A stretch of DNA of 32,984 nucleotides. Origin: Acidobacteriaceae bacterium. Its GTDB lineage: Bacteria > Acidobacteriota > Terriglobia > Terriglobales > Acidobacteriaceae. This document shows positions 22,190 through 30,149 of the stretch, piece after piece; positions within the stretch are counted from its first letter, which is position 1, and every line of letters starts with the position of its first letter. Location: the NCBI GenBank assembly GCA_003134655.1, contig PLBY01000041.1:1-32984 (forward strand), in the 5' to 3' direction. A model generated the notes under the pieces. It saw only the letters and a program-made list of their open reading frames with translations, ran no database searches and was not told where the DNA came from. The position numbers and the translations under genes are program-made.

Positions 22190-24514
22190 TTAGGACTGGC
22201 GATGCAGGGCCGAGTACACCTTCTTGAGCAACGACCGTTTAGTGAAGGGCTTTTCCAAAAATGATTCTTCTTGTATCAACAGCCCGTGTCGCTTAACCAT
22301 ATCGCCGCTATATCCCGACATGAATAGGGAACGAGTCTTGGGATATCCATGCTCGGCCTGTTTCACCAACTCAGGGCCGCTTTTTTCGGGCATGATGACA
22401 TCGGTCAAGAGTAGGTCGATTCCTGCTTCAGAAGTCGCCATTATTGTTAGTGCATCTTCCCCATCCTTCGCTTCGATCACTCGGTAACCGCCATCGAGCA
22501 GAAGCTTAACCGTAAGTTCGCGCAGAGTCTTGTCATCCTCAACCACTAATATCGTTTCTGATCGTCCCCGAGGCTCCTCTTCGCCCTTTGACAACACAAG
22601 TGCCTCGGGCTTTCCGCCCACTCTGGGAAAATACACCTTAAACGTTGTGCCCTTGCCGGGTTCACTGTATACAAAGATACTGCCCTCGCTCTGCTTGACA
22701 ATTCCATACACGGTCGAGAGTCCCAGACCAGTCCCATGCCCAATCCCCTTGGTCGTGAAAAAAGGCTCGAAGATTTGCGATTGGATGGTCTCATCCATAC
22801 CACAACCCGTGTCGCTGACCACCAAGACTACATATTGTCCGACATAGGCATCCTGGTGCTGTGAAACGTAGCTCTCGTCCAGTTCGGCCTCTCCGGTCTC
22901 GATCATGATCCTTCCCCCGGTCGGCATCGCATCTCGGGCATTCACTACCAAATTCATCAGGACTTGTTCAATCTGCCCGAGGTCGGCCTTGATGCTGCCG
23001 AGCGGAACAGTGGGACGAAACTCAACCGCAATGTCCTCGCCGACCAGTCGCAAGAACATTTCGGTCGCATTCCGGACAACTTCGTTCAGGTCCAAAGTCC
23101 GAGGAAATACAACCTGCTTGCGGCTGAAAGCCAGCAGTTGCTTGGTGAGCAATGCCGCCCGTTTTGCGGCCTTCTTGGTTTCCGAGACGTACTGATTCAC
23201 CGGATTCTCCGGCGCAATCAGACCTAGGGAGATGTCGCTATAGCCGATAATAATGCCCAGTATATTGTTAAAGTCATGCGCAATACCTCCCGCCAAACGC
23301 CCTATGGCTTCCATCTTCTGAGCCTGTCGCAACTGGGCTTCCAGTTGTATCATCTCTGTGACATCACGAGTGATTGCCAGCACGCAACGTTCCCCGTCCA
23401 CTTCAATCGATTCCGCCCATATTTCTGCTTCCCGAATCTTTCCCTTCGCAGTCCGGTATCGCATTTGGTGTTTGGCTACCAAGTTCTCTTCGTTTAACTT
23501 CCTTATCATCTCTCCGCGATCCAAAGGATCGGCCCAGAAATTCAGTTCCGCGGCAGTGCGACCAACTACATCCTCTCGCTCGTACCCAAGCAGATCGAGA
23601 AAGGCCTCATTTACGTCCAAATAGCGCCCCTCCGCCTCCGTCGATATCGTGATTGCCAGCGGGTTACTACGAAAAGCTTTGCTGAACCTGTCTTCCGATC
23701 TTCGCAGCGCGTCCTCCGACTGCTTGCGCATGCTGACATCTCTCATGATCACGGTGAATATCTTCTTGCCGCCCGATTCTGTCTGCGAGATCGAGGCTTC
23801 TATCTCAAATTCCTCGCCATTTGCACGCAGGGCCCAGATTGGCTCCAGAGCTCCCATAGCGCGATTCGTGACGCCCGTCTCTCCGAATGCCCGGATGTGG
23901 CAGGAGTGCGCGGCCTGAAACCGCTGTGGAATGAAGCGTTCGATTGACTGCCCTACCGCTTCAGCTTCCGAACAAAGGAACATCTTCTCAGCGGCAGCAT
24001 TGAACAGAACGACGCGCTGCTGCTCGTCCAAGGAGATGATGGAGTCTATCGCAGACCCGATAATGCCAGCCAGACGGTGTTGGCTCTCAAGCAACGATGC
24101 TTCGCCCTGCTTGCGTGCGGTAATATCACGAATATTGCACTGAATTACGCTCTTTCCATTTTCTTCGTAGACGTTGCTGACGAACTCGACATTGACCCGC
24201 CGACCGCTTCTGGTTTCCAAGGGCAGATTGTCGTAGCGGATATATTGTTTGTTCTGAAGCTCTCGAAACGCGGCTTTCGATTCCTGAACTTGCTTGCAAG
24301 CGCCAAGGTCCCAGAGGGCTTTGCCAAGAAAGTCATCCCGCGAATAGTCCAATAGAGTCGTCAAGAAGGGATTCACATCGGTTATCAATCCCGACTGCGC
24401 ATCGAGGATCAGTATCCCATCTTGGGCTGTTTCGAAAAGGCGACGGTACCGAGCCTCAGAAGCAACCAGCGCATTTTCCGGAGGGCTACTTTTCAATTTT
24501 GGACTAGCTTCCAC
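22190..24514 (-). CDS. Hybrid sensor histidine kinase: PAS-PAS-PAS-HisKA-HATPase-REC
   Basis: The GTG at 24514 is chosen because AGGAGG lies six bases upstream; another GTG at 24535 would add seven residues. Numbering from the longer start gives three PAS domains (about 28-145, 150-272, 278-398), then HisKA with His420 in GIAHDFNNIL. The ATPase follows with its N box (LMNLVVNARDAM), G1 (VSDTGCGM) and G2 (GTGLGLSTVYGI). A C-terminal receiver carries Asp712 (LLTDVIMPEKSG) and Lys762 (FLEKPF). No membrane helix is seen, so it is cytoplasmic. Kinases of this NtrB-like type start phosphorelays. It lies 87 bases after the CheY-like gene on the same strand, probably one operon. Confidence 0.94.
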   Translation of the reverse strand: MEASPKLKSSPPENALVASEARYRRLFETAQDGILILDAQSGLITDVNPFLTTLLDYSRDDFLGKALWDLGACKQVQESKAAFRELQNKQYIRYDNLPLETRSGRRVNVEFVSNVYEENGKSVIQCNIRDITARKQGEASLLESQHRLAGIIGSAIDSIISLDEQQRVVLFNAAAEKMFLCSEAEAVGQSIERFIPQRFQAAHSCHIRAFGETGVTNRAMGALEPIWALRANGEEFEIEASISQTESGGKKIFTVIMRDVSMRKQSEDALRRSEDRFSKAFRSNPLAITISTEAEGRYLDVNEAFLDLLGYEREDVVGRTAAELNFWADPLDRGEMIRKLNEENLVAKHQMRYRTAKGKIREAEIWAESIEVDGERCVLAITRDVTEMIQLEAQLRQAQKMEAIGRLAGGIAHDFNNILGIIIGYSDISLGLIAPENPVNQYVSETKKAAKRAALLTKQLLAFSRKQVVFPRTLDLNEVVRNATEMFLRLVGEDIAVEFRPTVPLGSIKADLGQIEQVLMNLVVNARDAMPTGGRIMIETGEAELDESYVSQHQDAYVGQYVVLVVSDTGCGMDETIQSQIFEPFFTTKGIGHGTGLGLSTVYGIVKQSEGSIFVYSEPGKGTTFKVYFPRVGGKPEALVLSKGEEEPRGRSETILVVEDDKTLRELTVKLLLDGGYRVIEAKDGEDALTIMATSEAGIDLLLTDVIMPEKSGPELVKQAEHGYPKTRSLFMSGYSGDMVKRHGLLIQEESFLEKPFTKRSLLKKVYSALHRQS

Positions 24515-24601
24515 TAGACTCCTCCTCGGATTCACAAAGCGCAGAACTTACCCAAGCGGCTTAGGGGGAGGGCTGGGCACTATGTATCGCTGATCTAGGC
24601 G

Positions 24602-25006
24602 CTAAGCACTTTCTTGCCTGCGTTTCGCCTTCTGACTCCGGCTGCAAAGTTCAGCAATGATTGGCAGCAACTGCTGGCTGGCTTCAAGTTTTGGCACGAA
24701 AGCATCGACCAAAGCTAACGCCTGCATCGGGACTTCGCGCCCGGACAGCAGGATGACCACCATTTCCGGTTTTACGAGTTTTATTTCGGAGGCAACCTCG
24801 TGACCGTTCATCCCGTACATCTCGTAGTCGAGGAGGACTGCATCGCACTGGCACGTGGTCGCAAGTTTGAGGCCCTGTCGCCCCGACGGTGCGGTGAGAA
24901 CTTCATATCCAGACCTTTCGAGCAGCGCCTTCTCGTAGCGCAAGATTGAGGCATCGTCATCGATGCAAAGGATCGTTTTCTTGGACGGGGGATCGGTTGG
25001 GATCAT
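24602..25006 (-). CDS. CheY-like single-domain response regulator
   Basis: 134 residues, a receiver only. The acidic pair is DDD (16-18), the phospho-acceptor Asp60 (AVLLDYEMYGMNG), the switch Ser88 region is LLSG, and the lysine lies in AFVPKLEAS. A basic C-terminal tail (SQKAKRRQESA) follows. AGGAGG precedes the ATG at good distance. It is upstream of the hybrid kinase in the same direction and likely its partner or a phosphate sink. A dyad lies about 127 bp ahead of the start. Confidence 0.92.
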   Translation of the reverse strand: MIPTDPPSKKTILCIDDDASILRYEKALLERSGYEVLTAPSGRQGLKLATTCQCDAVLLDYEMYGMNGHEVASEIKLVKPEMVVILLSGREVPMQALALVDAFVPKLEASQQLLPIIAELCSRSQKAKRRQESA

Positions 25007-25125
25007 AGTGGCCTCCTGCCAACTTCAGGCCCTCTCACGACTATTCAACTATCTCGTGAGTCTGATGCAACTTATGTAGAAATACCGGATCGTCCGAAGG
25101 ATGCGCTAGTGCATATGGCTCTGTC

Positions 25126-25141
25126 TGTTCAAAAGTGCACA
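25126..25141. promoter_or_regulatory. Dyad operator candidate TGTTC-N6-GCACA
   Basis: TGTTC AAAAGT GCACA lies about 127 bp upstream of the CheY-like gene that heads the kinase operon. Confidence 0.5.
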
Positions 25142-25160
25142 TTGTTGGGTTACTCTGGGA

Positions 25161-25238
25161 CTAATAGATGAACCGGATTAGAAGAACAGGAGCCAGCAGG
25201 AATGCCAGAAGAAAGATGATGGACGTGGTGATTGGCAT
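25161..25238 (-). CDS. Possible 25-aa membrane peptide
   Basis: Encodes MPITTSIIFLLAFLLAPVLL, then IRFIY: one hydrophobic helix with a short polar head. The shape resembles the 26-aa peptide at 17655. No strong ribosome site is visible, so this is tentative. Confidence 0.35.
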   Translation of the reverse strand: MPITTSIIFLLAFLLAPVLLIRFIY

Positions 25239-25489
25239 GACCGATTGACTTCATTCTCACATAGGTGTCGGCAGAAGGCGGACATCGGGTTCTGAATCTC
25301 ATGTAGCGACATTTCCTTCATCAAGTGAACTTCTTGGGGCCCAAGAATTCTATTTGAGAGGTAATCGTCGCACACATCGTTATGTAGAGAAAAGTTCACA
25401 TGACATTTTTACGCAATCCGAACATGAGAGGACGGCGTGTTCACGCCGGGCGGGAACGATTGATGGGACAGGAGGAAAGGTCAACGATC

Positions 25490-25705
25490 TCAGAGCCGGA
25501 AAGATGCCAGTGCAGCTTCGCGTACTCGGGCTTGGCTTGCTTCAAAGATCGGGATGTCGGGCTCGCCATCTCTCCCAAGTGCGAGCCACACAACGGCTGC
25601 CGATACCCGCTCAACTGGCTTCGCCGGAGCCCCCACTTCTCCTGCTGCCGCCCCCTTACCACCTCCAGGCGAGAAGTTCGAATTGGCGAATTGACTACTG
25701 GTCAA
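25490..25705 (-). CDS. Possible hypothetical protein (71 aa)
   Basis: A TTG-started ORF, with GGGAGG immediately ahead. It has a low-complexity start (GGGKGAAAGEVGAPAKP) and a protein-like second half (AAVVWLALGRDGEPDIPIFE, ASQARVREAALASFRL). Opposite-strand frames here are rich in Cys and Pro and look less like proteins. No family was recognised. Confidence 0.33.
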   Translation of the reverse strand: MTSSQFANSNFSPGGGKGAAAGEVGAPAKPVERVSAAVVWLALGRDGEPDIPIFEASQARVREAALASFRL

Positions 25706-25823
25706 CCTCCCACCGATCCCGGCGACCGCCCAGTGATTGCCGCCGACAAATCCCAGCGATGAACTCTTGAGACGACTCTCTCTCCTCTAAGCGTATACTC
25801 ATCACAGTTCCTCTGGCCCCTAA

Positions 25824-26015
25824 ATGAATCGAACTCTGAGCGAAATGACTTACAGCGAAGGGAGTATCGCGTCCGGGAAGTGCACCGGATGCGGACGGCT
25901 CTTCACGACATCGACTGTCGCCGAACCAGCCTTCGGTCACAGGCCAGAGTGGGAATTGGTCGCTGCGTTTGGTAGCCACGAATGCACTCCTGCCCCCTTG
26001 AAGTCAGTTGTATAG
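25824..26015 (+). CDS. Small zinc-finger-like protein (63 aa)
   Basis: Contains GKCTGCGRLFTT with a Cys-x2-Cys pair and, 30 residues later, SHECTPAP, which could supply His and Cys for one zinc site. Between them is a soluble linker (ELVAAFG). The pattern CxxCGRxFTT followed by HEC resembles small proteins seen often in acidobacteria; function unknown. No ribosome site; the start is the first ATG of the frame. Confidence 0.6.
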   Translation: MNRTLSEMTYSEGSIASGKCTGCGRLFTTSTVAEPAFGHRPEWELVAAFGSHECTPAPLKSVV

Positions 26016-26464
26016 TCGCAAGACTCCGCGGCGCAGCATTCTCGCCCTTTTAAATCCCGCCAACGCACTGTTAGGACACTACCTCCGACGATGCCTCGGG
26101 CTTCTGAGGGTGTGGAGATGTCGCCATTTCACTCAGTGAGAGGGATGGATATCGCAAACGCCCCTGCGTCAGATGCCGCCCGCAGCCAGACGAATCAAGG
26201 AGAAATCCGGCTGAGACCCGGTGGTCAGTAAGGGGTCGAATTTCGAATCCCTTTTATGCGGCCTTTCGCCCCCTGTTTTGGCTCGGCAGGAGATGGTCAG
26301 CCCGGATACCTTCGAGTACGTCGGAGAAAGGCGATGGTCAGCCAATCGCGGGCGGCTACGATGGAGGATTCGCGCAAATCCCCAGACCGTATAGAGGTGG
26401 AGGCACGGGACTGCTGCGCGGGCATTCCCTCTGTTCTGGCTCGAATGTGCCTCATTGCTTCCAA
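26016..26464. other. Stretch without a supported gene
   Basis: Only a 46-codon ORF (26091-26231, beginning MPRASEGVEMSPFHSV) was noticed; its composition is unremarkable and it has no ribosome site. No hairpin, repeat or dyad was recognised. Confidence 0.4.
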
Positions 26465-26632
26465 TTACTGTTTAAGTGATTGACTGTGTATTACAGTCCC
26501 CTTTGCGTCCCGGACTGGATGGCACGTGCAATCGATACTGAGGCAGTGGTTGGGAAGAAGTTCTCCCTCTTGCGAACACGGCGCTATGTGAGCAAAGACT
26601 CCCCACCTGATGCTCTTGTCCGGCTCATACAC
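26465..26632 (-). CDS. Possible small Cys/His protein (55 aa)
   Basis: A frame ending in LPNHCLSIDCTCHPVRDAKG followed by TVIHSQSLKQ. The DCxCxP...G.VIH ending resembles small proteins common in accessory regions of soil bacteria. The N-terminal limit is uncertain; a GTG at 26632 (VYEPDKSIRWGVFAHIAP) is chosen because residues before it look unrelated. Unknown function. Confidence 0.42.
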   Translation of the reverse strand: MYEPDKSIRWGVFAHIAPCSQEGELLPNHCLSIDCTCHPVRDAKGTVIHSQSLKQ

Positions 26633-26746
26633 AGAGGCATGAGATGATACCGCCTTTTCGCGCTCCAAGAGGGTTGCTCCTTCCAGTTGACAGAAATGCG
26701 AGATGGAAAACGGACGACAATACTTAACTACAGTTTGAGTTCGCAT

Positions 26747-26887
26747 CTAGACTGCCACGACCAAAGGGCAGAATATAAGTGCGATCATCTTCAGATTATG
26801 CTGTCGCGCTTGTTCCTTAGCGTTATCAATCTGCAAAAGAGCGCGTTCTCGGGTTTTGTCGATGAGTTGGTCAGAGGGGTGCTCCAC
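26747..26887 (-). CDS. Possible small tail-anchored protein (46 aa), perhaps frameshifted at the 5' side
   Basis: From a GTG at 26887 the frame reads VEHPSDQLIDKTRERALLQI, then DNAKEQARQHNLKMIALIFC and PLVVAV: a charged helix and a C-terminal hydrophobic anchor. An ATG at 26942 in another frame gives MTMTPENENDMPKATR, which reads like the missing N-terminus, one base out of register. Either the gene starts at the GTG or a single-base insertion lies near 26895-26905. Confidence 0.45.
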   Translation of the reverse strand: MEHPSDQLIDKTRERALLQIDNAKEQARQHNLKMIALIFCPLVVAV

Positions 26888-27054
26888 GCCGGTCTCGCGT
26901 AGCCTTGGGCATATCGTTCTCGTTTTCCGGGGTCATCGTCATTCTACTTTTCAGGAAATCTATCCTGCTTTCTTCAGTTGAGTAGTCGTCTCGACCTCTC
27001 AGCAGAGCACATAAAATCAGTTACTATCGGTTATTTCGTGGCATTTCCACTTTC

Positions 27055-27273
27055 TTATGGGACTAGGCTTTCCACACCAGCGCCAATTTTCCAGTCCGCG
27101 TGGATACCCTTCATTTCCTGAGCCGTGATGCCATAGGCATGCACCACTGCCCACGGTCGCGGGTCGTCTTTGCAAACGAGAACCATGCCCGGCTTCGGCT
27201 TCAAGGCAGCGTCCAGCCATGTCAGCGTGTGCGTGGTGTCAGTTTGCAATTCAACTTGGATGACGTGTTCCAT
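27055..27273 (-). CDS. Small hypothetical protein (72 aa), coupled to the C2H2 gene
   Basis: Starts at the ATG that overlaps the stop of the preceding gene (TAATG). It reads MEHVIQVELQTDTTHTLTWL, then DAALKPKPGMVLVCKDDPRP and WAVVHAYGITAQEMKGIHAD. It is a compact, beta-rich soluble protein. No known family, but the overlap with the upstream gene and ordinary composition support it. Confidence 0.65.
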   Translation of the reverse strand: MEHVIQVELQTDTTHTLTWLDAALKPKPGMVLVCKDDPRPWAVVHAYGITAQEMKGIHADWKIGAGVESLVP

Positions 27274-27500
27274 TACGCGCTTACCCATTTGCTGGCGAGA
27301 GAACGAACCGCTGCCAGTTCCGGAGTGACGCGCTCTCCTGCCACGAGGGCGCGAGAGTCCTTGTGCGCAGCCATGTGTTTCAACATGTCCGCTGCCGATT
27401 GAAGGGGCGTCTTACAAAGTTTGTTCATGCTGGTCGCGTGGCCGCACTCGCCACATGCCATAAACGTGTCGCCTGCGATGCTTCTAGTCGTGATGTACAT
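27273..27500 (-). CDS. Small C2H2-like zinc-binding protein (75 aa)
   Basis: FMACGECGHATSMNKLCK carries a Cys-x2-Cys pair and ADMLKHMAAHKDSRAL carries His-x3-x-His about 22 residues later, which together can form one zinc finger. The C-terminus is helical (ELAAVRSLASKWVSA). A protein with the same plan is encoded on the other strand at 27621-27836. It could bind nucleic acid or protein. The stop codon overlaps the next start. Confidence 0.65.
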   Translation of the reverse strand: MYITTRSIAGDTFMACGECGHATSMNKLCKTPLQSAADMLKHMAAHKDSRALVAGERVTPELAAVRSLASKWVSA

Positions 27501-27620
27501 ACCTTGAGCTTACGCTTCGCCGATTTGAAGTGCTGAGGGCATTGGTCCAGCACCTATCGATCATCAAACAGGTGATGCTGCTCACATCGATACACGGATG
27601 GCGTTGTGTACGCTCTAGCT

Positions 27621-27836
27621 ATGATGTACCGCATCGGTAGAGACCATAAGGGCACGACCCTCGTCTGCATCGCCTGCACTCACACAGAGCGCGTCCAAGT
27701 CTTCAACGGAGAGATTGGAAACCCACGCACTCTGGCCGCTCAGGCAATGCTGAAGCACGTTCATGCCGAGCACAGCCGTGAAACACACGTGCGTGCGATG
27801 GCCATGGGTGCGGAACGGCAGCACGCGCCTCGATAA
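27621..27836 (+). CDS. Small C2H2-like zinc-binding protein (71 aa)
   Basis: From the ATG at 27621 the protein reads MMYRIGRDHKGTTLVCIACT and continues HTERVQVFNGEIGNPRTLAA to QAMLKHVHAEHSRETHVRAM. Cys-x2-Cys and the paired histidines in LKHVHAEH are spaced as in the 27273-27500 protein, and both share the MLKHxxAxH element, so they are distant relatives. It is divergent from that gene across 120 bp. Function unknown. Confidence 0.62.
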   Translation: MMYRIGRDHKGTTLVCIACTHTERVQVFNGEIGNPRTLAAQAMLKHVHAEHSRETHVRAMAMGAERQHAPR

Positions 27837-27866
27837 CTACCGCAGTTAATAGCAGAGCAGCATCCC

Positions 27867-27883
27867 GACGCCTTTGGGGCGTC
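27867..27883 (+). terminator. Hairpin after the C2H2 gene
   Basis: GACGCC-TTTGG-GGCGTC, 6-bp stem, followed by CTTAGAT. Weak T-run; may separate the C2H2 gene from the next peptide gene. Confidence 0.45.
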
Positions 27884-27903
27884 CTTAGATAAGGACCGAT
27901 TGC

Positions 27904-27996
27904 ATGCGAAACGTATTTCTAGAGAAGTGGCTGTCGATGGTCAAAGTCGTGCTCGTAGCCGGAGCACTACTGTTCGCAATGATTCGCTGGGCCTGA
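27904..27996 (+). CDS. 30-aa membrane peptide
   Basis: Encodes MRNVFLEKWLSMVKVVLVAG, then ALLFAMIRWA: an amphipathic start and one hydrophobic helix. AAGGA is eight bases upstream. Its stop (TGA) directly abuts the ATG of the next ORF, as in a small operon. Confidence 0.5.
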   Translation: MRNVFLEKWLSMVKVVLVAGALLFAMIRWA

Positions 27997-28164
27997 ATGA
28001 TCTCACCAGACCGACGCGCCCAGTGGTCAATTTGGATCACGCGAGCCCGCCGATTCGGAATTGCCGGATTTCGTGCTGATACCGCTCTCTACACAGCCAA
28101 GCACAACAGAGATAGACGGACAGAACGCACACGGATTCCACGGGGGCAACCGCTTCCCATCTAG
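27997..28164 (+). CDS. Small basic hypothetical protein (55 aa)
   Basis: Begins immediately after the 30-aa peptide stop (TGAATG). It is Arg-rich (MISPDRRAQWSIWITRARRF, KHNRDRRTERTRIPRGQPLP), so nucleic-acid binding is possible. No family was recognised. Confidence 0.42.
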   Translation: MISPDRRAQWSIWITRARRFGIAGFRADTALYTAKHNRDRRTERTRIPRGQPLPI

Positions 28165-28598
28165 GGGCATGCGCCGTGCTCCGACATATCGGCAGAGTGC
28201 CTAAGTTCGGTAAGGACGGACCGCCCCTCGAAAAACGAAAGCGCCCCGGACTCATCGAGTCACGGGACGCCCTTGTCGAACAATCCTCCCCCGAAAACTG
28301 CTCTTACACACCTTACGTTCTGCTCTGCACGGGCGCAATTGCCCGTCGTAACACGATTTGTGTTACCTAGAGTACTTCCTTTGCGAACGACAGGGGCGAT
28401 AGTTCCCTTGATGCCTTCGGATACTGCGAATTCCAACGCAGGATAGCCAAAGAATTTGTCCAGCATCGGGCTAGTCAGCCTGTTCCATTTTCAGAACCCG
28501 ACAAAATATTTTCGCTGACCAGGTGAGCCACGAGTAGAATGGGGCTGCACCGAACACTGGGGTTCTTGGGCGTCTTTTAGCATTGAAAGGGGCCAATC
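28165..28598. other. Intergenic region carrying a structured element
   Basis: No convincing protein gene. It contains the structured minus-strand candidate RNA at 28231-28370 and the promoter region of the Crp/Fnr copy 2. A 68-codon minus-strand ORF (28260-28466) runs through the hairpins and is considered unlikely. Confidence 0.5.
28231..28370 (-). ncRNA. Candidate structured RNA ending in a terminator
   Basis: On the minus strand three stems follow each other. GTAACAC/GTGTTAC (28348-28366) has a 5-base loop, ACGGGC/GCCCGT (28329-28346) has a 6-base loop, and after about 60 bases comes a long GC hairpin (28241-28270) followed by TTTCGTTTTT. The final hairpin has an 8-bp outer stem (one G-U) and a 5-bp inner stem GACTC/GAGTC. 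The last 80 bases recur at 30150-30230. This order suits a small RNA or leader; no promoter could be assigned. Confidence 0.42.
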
Positions 28599-29265
28599 AT
28601 GAAACCCGTGCCCGCAGCCAAGAAGCGCCGCAAGTTCGATCCCCAAACCTTCCTTTCCACCATCGACGGCGGTCGAACAATCGCGCCTTTCACCAAAGGG
28701 CAAAGAGTCTTTGATCAGGGGGATGTCGGTGACGCCGTCTTCTATAATCCAGATAGGAAAGGTAAGACTCAGCGTTGTGTCAAAGGGCGGAAAAGAGGCC
28801 ACAATAGGGATTCTGACTGAGGGCGCTTTCTTCGGCGAGGGGTGCCTTACAGGACAGCCCCTCCGGATGTGCTCCGCAACCGCAATGACCGAGTGCACGG
28901 TGATGCGAATCGAGAAGAAATCCATGATGGAAGTGATTCACCGGGAGCGTGCGTTCTCCGATATGTTCGTGGCATATCTGCTGACACGGAATATCCGGTA
29001 CGAAGAGGATTTGGTTGACCAGCTTTTCAATTCCAGTGAGAAACGCCTTGCTCGCGTCCTCCTCCTACTAGCTCAGTTCGGCAAGGACGGAAAGTCCGAA
29101 GTTGCGATTCCCAAAATCAGTCAGGAGACTCTGGCAGAGATGGTGGGAACGACCCGCTCGCGAGTCAATTTCTTCATGAACAGGTTCAGGAAGTTGGGCT
29201 TCGTTTGCTATAACGGTGAGCTTGAAGTCCATAGTTCACTTCTCAACGTCGTGCTCCACGATTAG
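28599..29265 (+). pseudogene. Crp/Fnr-family regulator, copy 2, with a one-base frameshift
   Basis: The ATG at 28599 (GAAAGG upstream) opens a frame matching copy 1 for 49 codons (MKPVPAAKKRRKFDPQTFLS, ending DAVFY). Then the frame is lost; the match continues one base later (IQIGKVRLSVVSKGGKEATI) to the stop at 29265. Copy 1 has TTTTATATACAG where this copy has TTCTATAATCCAG, so one extra A at 28746-28747 explains it. The rest is intact: beta-roll, dimer helix (LVDQLFNSSEKRLAR), and winged helix (ISQETLAEMVGTTRSRVNFF) ending in VHSSLLNVVLHD. Sequencing error, pseudogene or rare slippage are all possible. Confidence 0.88.
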
Positions 29266-29441
29266 CTTCTGCGCCGAAATCCGTAGCTCCTCGCAATGTT
29301 CCGACTCTGCGATCTGTGAAGTCGCCAAGCGAATCGTCAAGACTGAGCAGTTTGGATCAGCGGAACCATGCTTTTCGAGTCTATGCTCTCCTTAACGAGC
29401 AAACGAAAACAGGCGAAGCAAAGCCTCTGGGGCAATGGAAA

Positions 29442-29732
29442 ATGAGCCGTATCAATAAACTGACACCCAAACTGCGCAAAGCTCCACAACCACCTTTGTC
29501 ATACGCTGGAGCAACTGCTGACCGGCACCGAGCCAAGAGACCACCGCTCGTCCAGCCCGCCGCTCCCGACGCGGAACTGAATCCCGGAGATCGTGTTATG
29601 GGCTTGGCTGATTTTGGAAAGCCGACCGGAGAATTCGGGACAGTTGAGAAAACGAACGAAGACGACGCGCTTGTGAAGTGGGATGACGACGGTCGCACGC
29701 GCCAGCACCAACCATCGCTCAAGAAGGTATAG
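29442..29732 (+). CDS. Small Tudor/SH3-like protein with Pro-rich N-terminus (96 aa, copy 2)
   Basis: Paralogue of the 14316-14609 protein. The shared parts are KLRKAPQPPLSYAGAT, AKRPPL, then GDRVMGLADFGKPTGEFGTV, EKTNEDDALVKWDDDGRTRQ and HQPSLKKV. The start at 29442 corresponds to the start of similarity; the longer upstream frame is not shared. It follows the Crp/Fnr copy 2 by 176 bases in the same direction. Function is unknown; a small barrel that binds nucleic acid or protein is an inference. Confidence 0.75.
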   Translation: MSRINKLTPKLRKAPQPPLSYAGATADRHRAKRPPLVQPAAPDAELNPGDRVMGLADFGKPTGEFGTVEKTNEDDALVKWDDDGRTRQHQPSLKKV

Positions 29733-29772
29733 CAACCAGTGCTGATCACGAAATCTCGAAGGGTATGATCAT

Positions 29773-30042
29773 ATGGATTACTTAGGGGTTCTTAGGGACA
29801 AGATTGGGCGTCTCCGGGTGGAGATCGCTAGCATTCAAGAGTTGAATCAGCAGTTTCGGCGTGACGGCAGGAATGGAACAGGTGTTCAAGTCGCTCACGG
29901 ACAGAGGAGCGAGCGGCTACAAGAAATTCAGCGCCAGCTTCTGCAACTCGCAGACCTTGGCCGCAAAGTCGTTTCGACAGAGCCAATGAAGGAAAAGCAC
30001 CGCCCCCGGCTGCACCCCGTCAGGGAGAGACGAGTGGCATAG
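29773..30042 (+). CDS. Small coiled-coil hypothetical protein (89 aa)
   Basis: Reads MDYLGVLRDKIGRLRVEIAS, then IQELNQQFRRDGRNGTGVQV and SERLQEIQRQLLQLADLGRK: two heptad-like helices joined by a short polar turn. The C-terminus is basic and disordered. It follows the Tudor-like gene by 40 bases, so cotranscription is likely. No function known. Confidence 0.62.
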   Translation: MDYLGVLRDKIGRLRVEIASIQELNQQFRRDGRNGTGVQVAHGQRSERLQEIQRQLLQLADLGRKVVSTEPMKEKHRPRLHPVRERRVA

Positions 30043-30092
30043 ACTTTTCGCGCTCCCGCATAATCGAAGTTACAACACGGTAGCTATCCAAA

Positions 30093-30108
30093 CGTGCAAC
30101 TCTGCACC
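30093..30108. promoter_or_regulatory. Dyad CGTGC-N6-GCACC
   Basis: CGTGC AACTCT GCACC has near-perfect dyad symmetry (GTGCA/TGCAC) but lies between convergent genes, so its role is unclear. Confidence 0.3.
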
Positions 30109-30149
30109 CGCGCAGGAACAATTAACCCCAGTTTAGGCAGGAATGGCAC

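Noticed and set aside
25400..25762. 120-codon plus-strand ORF
   Set aside because: Random-looking Cys/Arg/Pro composition and no ribosome site; the opposite frame is slightly more protein-like.
28260..28466. 68-codon minus-strand ORF beginning MLDKFFGYPALEF
   Set aside because: It runs through three strong hairpins and its stop lies inside the terminator stem. The structure explains the region better, though a protein is not fully excluded.
28599..29265. Programmed frameshifting in Crp/Fnr copy 2
   Set aside because: No slippery heptamer or downstream pseudoknot was seen at 28746; a simple insertion is the more economical reading.
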